Notes under the pieces: generated by a model
What the model was told of the DNA's origin: nothing
Seen by the model: the letters and a program-made list of their open reading frames with translations, nothing else
Database searches by the model: none
Shown: in pieces, positions 46,177 to 46,232 of the stretch
How positions within the stretch are numbered: the stretch's first letter is position 1
How the letters are laid out: each line of letters opens with the position of its first letter
Made by a program: the position numbers and the translations under genes
NCBI GenBank assembly: GCA_030639305.1
Contig: DAOWCY010000031.1
Coordinates: 1 to 46,232, forward strand
Origin: JAGLQA01 sp023135565
GTDB lineage: Bacteria > Acidobacteriota > Aminicenantia > UBA2199
Direction: 5' to 3'
DNA: 46,232 nt

Positions 46177-46232
46177 ATGAATCAGCAAAGAAGCATAGAA
46201 TTAGAAAAAGTAAAAGGACGTGTGGTGTCCCA
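46177..46232 (+). CDS. 5' end of an unidentified gene
   Basis: ATG 46177 follows AAGGAG with 6-base spacing. The 18 visible codons read MNQQRSIELEKVKGRVVS and run off the window. It may be the next gene of the peptide-modification locus, but the fragment is too short to identify. Confidence 0.6.
   Translation, partial: MNQQRSIELEKVKGRVVS

Overview
The window looks like part of the chromosome of an anaerobic, peptide- and amino-acid-degrading bacterium with a Gram-negative envelope. The evidence is an exported S46 dipeptidyl peptidase, urocanate hydratase, a leucine/branched acyl-CoA catabolic cluster, an outer-membrane DUF5916 protein and very large sensor kinases. The mix resembles Candidatus Aminicenantes or another Acidobacteriota-related lineage. 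That placement is inference from gene content and remembered family distributions; there is no rRNA in the window to test it. No rRNA, tRNA or CRISPR array was seen.

Layout. 1-5500: the 5' end of an AAA-ATPase-like gene, a TPR/coiled-coil membrane protein, an HD-domain protein and an S46 peptidase, all on the minus strand. 5862-10997: a 1711-residue Ser/Thr kinase / AAA ATPase / GAF / histidine kinase. 11242-20748: acyl-CoA metabolism, with a lone acyl-CoA dehydrogenase, then biotin carboxylase, a GcdA-like carboxyltransferase, a biotin carrier protein, a second acyl-CoA dehydrogenase and a LiuC-like hydratase, which together fit leucine/isovalerate degradation. A beta-propeller protein and a CxxC protein are interposed. 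20870-24113: an accessory patch with a VapBC pair, a second antitoxin/PIN pair whose toxin is frameshifted at an A10 run, a RAYT (Y1/HUH) transposase bracketed by inverted GGGGACAGGC motifs, and a gene remnant. 24264-30844: hutU-STAS, the purD-purE-mtaB operon and a Nudix hydrolase. 30928-35165: DUF5916 protein, a tiny exported peptide, PilZ protein and a two-domain DUF7450 protein. 35501-37885: an AbrB-like/RelE pair, an Rpn-family nuclease and a cluster of truncated toxin-antitoxin-type genes (a beheaded antitoxin, DUF2442, a cut-down DUF4160 and DUF433). 38156-42415: a 1419-residue hybrid two-component system. 42464-43865: two tandem members of an unrecognised family. 44484-46232: a short precursor-like peptide, a radical SAM/SPASM maturase and the start of another gene, which is probably a RiPP locus.

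The most striking signal is a set of modular palindromic repeats. They fill many intergenic gaps and also occur inside coding sequences in frame. Two lie in the hybrid sensor kinase (41205-41268 and 41558-41620), one in the radical SAM maturase (45368-45419), and one probably forms the C-terminal tail of MtaB. Two subfamilies of the 63/64-bp element differ by compensatory changes in a 10-bp stem, so the hairpin itself seems to be under selection. Several elements share the ends AAAAGTTT...GCCGGAGGC. I regard this repeat system, together with the RiPP locus and the tandem unknown family next to it, as the part most likely to be undescribed.
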